Below are positions 60,701 to 64,000 of a stretch of 64,000 nt of DNA, in pieces. The notes under the pieces were generated by a model. The model did not search any database, was not told where the DNA came from, and saw nothing but the letters and a program-made list of their open reading frames with translations. Each line of letters begins with the position of its first letter. Positions within the stretch are counted from its first letter, which is position 1. Source of the stretch: Cytophagales bacterium (GTDB taxonomy: Bacteria; Bacteroidota; Bacteroidia; Cytophagales; Microscillaceae); NCBI GenBank assembly GCA_004293905.1, contig RDZE01000031.1:41430-105429 (forward strand). Reading direction: 5' to 3'. The position numbers and the translations under genes are program-made.

Positions 60701-61358
60701 TTTGTCTTTGCAAAATAACCTTCGCAATACGCTATTTTTACATCGCAATAATCCTGCCTTTGGCATAGAATTTTCCTTCGCACAAATTCGCCAAAAACAA
60801 TTACTCACCAATGGTTTTGAGGCACGCCTGCAAGAAGAATATAAAATCATCATACGAAAAAATGTATTGACGAATTGCAATATTAGGCTTTTATTAGGAG
60901 AAAAAACAACCGAAAACAGTTCTGATTTTTTACTCAACCGTAACTATAAACTCTTAGCCCAACAAGCCCAAATAGAATTTGCTTTTCAGCCCAGCACTTA
61001 TTTCAGAATGATAGGCAGTTATTCTTTTAGCCCTAAAAAAAATATAGCCACGCCCGACAATGCCGAAACGCTCAACAGCCACCAAGCAAGTTTCGAGATA
61101 AGATGGAATAAACTCAGCGACCGCAATTTTGTGGCTCAAATTCGATACATAGACAACCAATTCATTGGCGAAACGAACAGCCCCATTGGTTATGAAATGC
61201 TTGAAGCCCTACAACCCAACCGCAATTGGCTTTGGTCGGTGCAATGGCGGCAACGCATCATCAATGGCTTACAGCTCAACTTGGGCTACGAAGGCAGACA
61301 AAGCCAAAACCGCCCCGTAGTGCATTTAGGTAGAGTACAAATTACTGCACTGTTCTGA
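57771..61358 (+). CDS. Large exported protein, probable outer-membrane beta-barrel
   Basis: A 1195-residue protein from the ATG at 57771; a GTG just before it is an alternative start. The N-terminus has a hydrophobic stretch ending in a signal-like FSVANAQ (about residues 28-45). The next 250 residues contain GNLTRGISFGNTQSIFVNS and LEGKLSKDIRLKAAISDQN, a pattern seen in Bacteroidota outer-membrane proteins of unknown role. The remaining 800 residues alternate charged and aromatic strands ending in QNRPVVHLGRVQITALF, as expected for a barrel with a C-terminal aromatic. No TonB box or plug was recognised, and no enzyme motif. It may belong to a surface-assembly family. Confidence 0.7.
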   Translation: MIFRPSFLCFIKLVWDTFPNNWRVFSIFLVLFFLFSVANAQLPYKEKKIVWTEKAIVLDSLTLLQQSISLSGVDTNAISFEYQSTDNSIVLKKKKLTDETPAFVTIRYQTLPFAFHQPHFKRNPKEYDNQKIYEDIEIFDPKNAFKDPREELFATQEIEKTGNLTRGISFGNTQSIFVNSALNLQLEGKLSKDIRLKAAISDQNIPYQPDGNTQQIQEFDRVFVELSHPNATLAAGDIVLRNADNYFLKYYKNVQGGQLTLRYFKDSLQNNTHSQVAIGVAKGKFASISLNAIEGVQGPYRLSLPNANFLIVLANSEKIFIDGRLLRRGFNDDYTIDYNTGEVFFTPNVLITRFTRIRVDFEYADRLYNRPIITASHQQKIAKGSLWVGFYQEADNVQNPRGISLSAQDQQRLNEAGDDPSLALISGVDSVEFVAGQIRYARRDTTLINGQRFNGVYIYSTRPNEAFFRVVFANVGQGKGDYIQLNTTLNGQVFQWVAPINGVPQGSFAPIRILPTPTKKQMTAMRWEMPILQEKAQFWLEATFTDNDLNLFSTRDNDDNQGWASWVGYRQKNAKNFFWQVDYEFNSLFFNPIDRFRSIEFDRDWTPATQDTATAENQIYRFMVGWKKPHLQPFIDSLQALVPTGYRAEDIERPIYGQIFQQEHWIYQANYRQNGDKVNGWQQLFSAEKWWKWLRFKTQVFWLSNQTPQLESEWQRMTTEFAFPFGKKQDKSIGYVFQWDKNTLKNPLNDSIVGTLMNFEEHRFFFKQQSKYFNLYTDYAYRQDYNPQEGLLQLGNTSHTAQLHLQAQGLQIRVNYRQMSTFLANQSDAKSEENLTTRLDWTKSFAKKSIVSELTLTTSTAQELRREFSYLPINNREGTHTWRDDNGDNIQDLNEFYIALNPDERNFIKIFIPTNEYISAYANGFIYRLQLTAPKHWRGIVGKISNNLSWSINKRIQDNDLWQRFIPFAETAQENQTLSLQNNLRNTLFLHRNNPAFGIEFSFAQIRQKQLLTNGFEARLQEEYKIIIRKNVLTNCNIRLLLGEKTTENSSDFLLNRNYKLLAQQAQIEFAFQPSTYFRMIGSYSFSPKKNIATPDNAETLNSHQASFEIRWNKLSDRNFVAQIRYIDNQFIGETNSPIGYEMLEALQPNRNWLWSVQWRQRIINGLQLNLGYEGRQSQNRPVVHLGRVQITALF

Positions 61359-61390
61359 AAACAAATGCCAAAGTTTTAAAATTTTTACAT

Positions 61391-61398
61391 TACCTTTG
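61391..61398 (+). promoter_or_regulatory. -7 element for rsmG
   Basis: TACCTTTG matches TAnnTTTG, 18 bp before the chosen rsmG ATG. It overlaps the alternative TTG start at 61396, favouring 61417. Confidence 0.55.
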
Positions 61399-61416
61399 CC
61401 TATAAATATAGAAAAT

Positions 61417-62040
61417 ATGAACCTGTTACAAAAATATTTTCCTGAAATAGAAACCCCTACGCTTGAAAAATTTCAACAATTGGAAGCTATTTATCGTGAG
61501 TGGAATGCTAAAATCAACCTTATTTCACGCAAAGATATCGATTTTTTATACGAAAAACATTTTTTACACTCCTTAGCCATTGCCAAAATCATAGCATTTC
61601 AGCCAATGGCGCGCGTATTAGACTTGGGTACGGGCGGAGGTTTTCCGGGCATTCCTTTAGCTCTTTTTTTCCCAAAAACAGAATTTGTATTAGCAGATTC
61701 CATAGGAAAGAAAATACAGGTGGTACAAAATATCATAGATGCCTTAGAAATAAACAATGCCAAAGCCATCAACAGCAGGGCTGAAAAAATAGACGAACAA
61801 TACGACTTTATAGTGAGCAGAGCCGTAGCCCCTGCCTATGAATTGATGAAATGGACACAGGGTAAATTCTTGAAAATGTACAATCACTCACTGAAAAATG
61901 GAATTATATGCCTCAAAGGAGGCGACCTACAAGAAGAAATACAAGGCATAAAAAAAACAACTAAAGTATGGGATATACAAACTTTTTTTGAGGAAGATTT
62001 TTTCACAACCAAAAAAATACTTTACATCCAAATGATTTAA
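61417..62040 (+). CDS. rsmG: 16S rRNA (guanine527-N7)-methyltransferase
   Basis: RsmG (GidB) methylates G527 of 16S rRNA. The 207-residue protein has EWNAKINLISRKDIDFLYEKHFLHSL, the SAM-binding VLDLGTGGGFPGIPLAL near residue 66, and VSRAVAPAYELMKW near residue 135, all standard for RsmG. The ATG at 61417 is preferred over the TTG at 61396, which lies in a promoter element. It leads a run with mltG (5 bp gap) and the SUMF1-like gene (8 bp gap). Confidence 0.95.
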   Translation: MNLLQKYFPEIETPTLEKFQQLEAIYREWNAKINLISRKDIDFLYEKHFLHSLAIAKIIAFQPMARVLDLGTGGGFPGIPLALFFPKTEFVLADSIGKKIQVVQNIIDALEINNAKAINSRAEKIDEQYDFIVSRAVAPAYELMKWTQGKFLKMYNHSLKNGIICLKGGDLQEEIQGIKKTTKVWDIQTFFEEDFFTTKKILYIQMI

Positions 62041-62045
62041 CAGAT

Positions 62046-63104
62046 ATGTGGCAAAAAATAGTAGAAAAACTAAAAAACAGAAACACTCAAATCGGTATTG
62101 CAGTCGCTTTTTTCACTTTCAGCACTGCCGCATTGGTCTATATTTACCAAATTTTATATACCGCTAATTTTCAAGTAGGTAAAAAAGAAATGTACCTTTA
62201 CATACCTCAGAATGCAACCTTTCAAACTCTTTTGGATAGCTTAGAAAAACACAAAATTGTACACGAAAAGCTCTCTTTTGCTTTCTTAGCCAAATTGATG
62301 AACTACCAAGACAATATCAAAGCAGGCAGGTACAAAATAGAACCTAATATGGGCAATTTAGCCCTAATACGCATGCTTCGCAACGGTGAGCAAGCTCCCT
62401 TAGAGGTAGGTTTTCACAATGCAAGAGTTAAACAAGATTTAGCCAAAAAAGTAAGTAAATACCTCAATTTTTCCGAAGCAGCACTGCTCTCACTCTTAGA
62501 AAAGCCAGAAATAGCCAAAAAATATGGCTTCGATACAACCAATATCATGTGTATGTTTTTGCCCAATACCTACCAACTATATTGGACTACCTCCCCTGAG
62601 CGTTTTTTAGAGAGAATGCACCACGAGTACGAAAAATTTTGGACAGAAAGCCAACGCCAAAAAGCCAAAAAAATAGGGCTTACTCCTATTGAGGTTGGTA
62701 TTTTAGCCTCTATAGTGCAAGCCGAAAGCAACAAAGAAGATGAAAAACCACGTGTTGCAGGGGTTTATATCAATAGGTTAAAGAAAAATATGTTACTCCA
62801 AGCCGACCCTACTGTTATCTTTGCTTGGCGCGATTTCAGCATTAAACGTGTATTAGAAAAGCATATACTCATCAATTCGCCCTACAACACATACAAAAAC
62901 AAAGGACTTCCACCCGGTCCTATCAATCTGCCTTCGGTTGCCTCTATCAATGCAGTACTGAATTATGAAACGCATAGTTACTTGTACTTTTGTGCCAAAG
63001 AAGACTTTTCGGGGTATCATAATTTTGCTAATGATTTAGCTACGCACAACCGAAACGCACAGAAATACCAAAATGCACTCAATAAAAAAGGAATTTATAA
63101 ATAG
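62046..63104 (+). CDS. mltG: Endolytic peptidoglycan transglycosylase MltG
   Basis: MltG cuts nascent glycan strands at the inner membrane and limits their length. The 352-residue protein has one N-terminal membrane helix (about 14-38), a LysM-like region, and the YceG catalytic domain with LASIVQAESNKEDEKPRVA near residue 220 (catalytic Glu in AES) and YINRLKKNMLLQADPTV. The late SPYNTYKNKGLPPGPINLPS is a family hallmark. Position and length are normal. It follows rsmG by 5 bp. Confidence 0.94.
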   Translation: MWQKIVEKLKNRNTQIGIAVAFFTFSTAALVYIYQILYTANFQVGKKEMYLYIPQNATFQTLLDSLEKHKIVHEKLSFAFLAKLMNYQDNIKAGRYKIEPNMGNLALIRMLRNGEQAPLEVGFHNARVKQDLAKKVSKYLNFSEAALLSLLEKPEIAKKYGFDTTNIMCMFLPNTYQLYWTTSPERFLERMHHEYEKFWTESQRQKAKKIGLTPIEVGILASIVQAESNKEDEKPRVAGVYINRLKKNMLLQADPTVIFAWRDFSIKRVLEKHILINSPYNTYKNKGLPPGPINLPSVASINAVLNYETHSYLYFCAKEDFSGYHNFANDLATHNRNAQKYQNALNKKGIYK

Positions 63105-63112
63105 TTACCTCA

Positions 63113-63808
63113 ATGATTAGAAAACTCATATTTTTCGCCCTTTTATCTTCATTTTGCCAAATCTTACTTTTTGCTCAAAACAATATGATATTGGTAAAAG
63201 GAGGGCATACTACTATCGGAAATGAAAAAGGAAATGAAAACGAAAAACCACTTATTGATGTAGATATTGAGGATTTTTATTTGGATAAAAATTTAGTAAC
63301 AGTCGCTGAATTCCGAAAATTTGTAAAAATAAACCGTTATATCACAGAAAGCGAATTGTATGGAGGTTGGCACTACGACAGCCAAAAAAAGGAATGGGTA
63401 CAAAGCCTTGATTATACATGGGAATACCCACAAGGAAAAAATAAACCCAAAGCACAAGCACACGAGCCTGTACGTATGGTCAGTTGGAACGATGCAAAAG
63501 CCTACGCCAATTGGATAGGAAAACGATTGCCGACTGAGTTTGAATGGGAGTATGCATTCAAAACACTACCTGATAGTTTTGCAGATACGCAAGGAGCACC
63601 TTGGCAATGGTGTAGCAATTGGTTTAAAATGTATGAAGAAAATACCTACTATCAACAAAAAATACTCAATCCTGAAAAATCACTTAAAGGAGGTTTGTTT
63701 ATAGAGCAAACACCACAAGAATTTAGAGTATCGCAACGCAATGCGGCTATCCCTGAAAAAGCCATGATGTATTTTGGAATCCGTTGTGCAAAAGATGTGA
63801 GTGAGTAG
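63113..63808 (+). CDS. Exported SUMF1/formylglycine-generating-enzyme-like protein
   Basis: A 231-residue protein with a signal peptide (MIRKLIFFALLSSFCQILLFAQ) and one SUMF1-type C-type-lectin-like domain (EDFYLDKNLVTVAEFRKFV, EPVRMVSWNDAKAYANWIGK, RLPTEFEWEYAF, FRVSQRNAAIPEK). The catalytic Cys pair of true formylglycine-generating enzymes is not apparent and no sulfatase gene is near, so it is more likely a structural or ligand-binding variant. It follows mltG by 8 bp. Similar exported SUMF1 proteins occur in gliding or cell-envelope settings. Confidence 0.85.
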   Translation: MIRKLIFFALLSSFCQILLFAQNNMILVKGGHTTIGNEKGNENEKPLIDVDIEDFYLDKNLVTVAEFRKFVKINRYITESELYGGWHYDSQKKEWVQSLDYTWEYPQGKNKPKAQAHEPVRMVSWNDAKAYANWIGKRLPTEFEWEYAFKTLPDSFADTQGAPWQWCSNWFKMYEENTYYQQKILNPEKSLKGGLFIEQTPQEFRVSQRNAAIPEKAMMYFGIRCAKDVSE

Positions 63809-63906
63809 TGTATGTAACCCTCAGGTTATGCAACTATTTCACTCGACACATCATAACATAGATTCCAAATATTTAAAATAATCGTCCTTATTTGTGTATA
63901 CTTTTG

Positions 63907-63914
63907 TATCTTTG
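63907..63914 (+). promoter_or_regulatory. -7 element for the last gene
   Basis: TATCTTTG matches TAnnTTTG and lies only 4 bp before the ATG at 63919, so the leader would be minimal. No matching -33 element. Confidence 0.45.
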
Positions 63915-63918
63915 CATT

Positions 63919-64000
63919 ATGCAAAAATATCCACTTGGCATACAAGATTTTGCCCGTTTGCGCACTGAAGGCTGTGTATATGTGGACAAAACCGCCCAAA
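63919..64000 (+). CDS. AAA-ATPase/PD-(D/E)XK nuclease-domain protein, 5' end only
   Basis: Only 27 codons are in the window (MQKYPLGIQDFARLRTEGC and on to DKTAQ), cut by the edge. The pattern PLGIQDFxxLRxxGxxYVDKT is the well-known start of the AAA-ATPase-like/DUF1703 protein family, which is greatly expanded in Bacteroidota. The family has an N-terminal ATPase and C-terminal nuclease-like domain; its role is uncertain. The rest of the gene is outside. Confidence 0.8.
   Translation, partial: MQKYPLGIQDFARLRTEGCVYVDKTAQ

Noticed and set aside
63113..63808. Active formylglycine-generating enzyme for sulfatases
   Set aside because: The catalytic Cys pair is not evident and no sulfatase gene is present; only the fold is supported.

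Overview
The window looks like chromosomal DNA of a Bacteroidota bacterium, most likely a cytophagalean. It is AT-rich. Several genes are preceded by the Bacteroidota -7 promoter element TAnnTTTG. The gene families also fit: a TonB-dependent receptor with an N-terminal carboxypeptidase-regulatory domain, a GH3-type acyl-adenylase, a GGGP synthase of the bacterial PcrB-like type, DUF3109 and DUF4920 proteins, an Alternative Complex III subunit, SiaB/SiaC proteins, and long TPR proteins fused to histidine kinase or SpoIIE phosphatase modules. No rRNA, tRNA, CRISPR array, prophage or insertion sequence was recognised. Genus cannot be fixed from this stretch alone.

Region 1 (1-26000) is mostly housekeeping. 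It starts with the 3' part of an M28 peptidase and an aspartoacylase-like hydrolase. A reverse-strand block follows: GH3, GNAT, an unknown protein, lgt and a secreted protein. Next come a GtrB-like glycosyltransferase, a CNNM/CorC transporter overlapping an EVE protein, and a tight forward run gltX-murD-Hpt-DUF3109-PlsC-like-gatC. After prmC and an M61 peptidase come envelope genes: an LpxL-like acyltransferase paired with a short SDR-like protein, Nfu, a CPBP protease and cdsA. The region ends with hutH and an actC gene standing without the rest of its usual operon.

Region 2 (26000-39300) holds two SiaB-like ATPases and one SiaC protein, which point to a phosphorylation partner switch. Between them lie a SPOR lipoprotein, a class IV aminotransferase, a TPR/propeller membrane protein and the run capA-unknown membrane protein-RsmI-like. 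A TonB-dependent receptor and ccoG follow, each with a visible terminator.

Region 3 (39380-44225) is the most unusual. A two-gene unit encodes a SIR2-like protein with a C-terminal EAD11-like helical domain and a 1170-residue nSTAND ATPase carrying one membrane helix and about fourteen WD40 repeats. A tiny metal-binding lipoprotein gene follows 15 bp downstream. The first two genes resemble conflict or defence systems, but the SIR2 domain appears to lack its catalytic Asn and His.

Region 4 (44300-47225) has GGGP synthase with two small envelope proteins on the reverse strand, then a biotinyl carrier protein, a NUDIX hydrolase and an unknown protein on the forward strand.

Region 5 (47240-56800) is a signalling cluster with clear traces of duplication and decay. 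It contains an intact 7TM adenylate cyclase, a wrecked cyclase paralogue, an intact TPR histidine kinase with a 120-bp tandem repeat, and an intact TPR SpoIIE phosphatase. It also holds a fragment joining the tail of the phosphatase gene to the tail of a cyclase gene. Two nuclease-fold genes lie beside the broken pieces.

Region 6 (56900-64000) has a secreted protein, a 1195-residue outer-membrane protein, the run rsmG-mltG-SUMF1-like, and the start of a probable AAA-ATPase/nuclease gene cut by the window edge.
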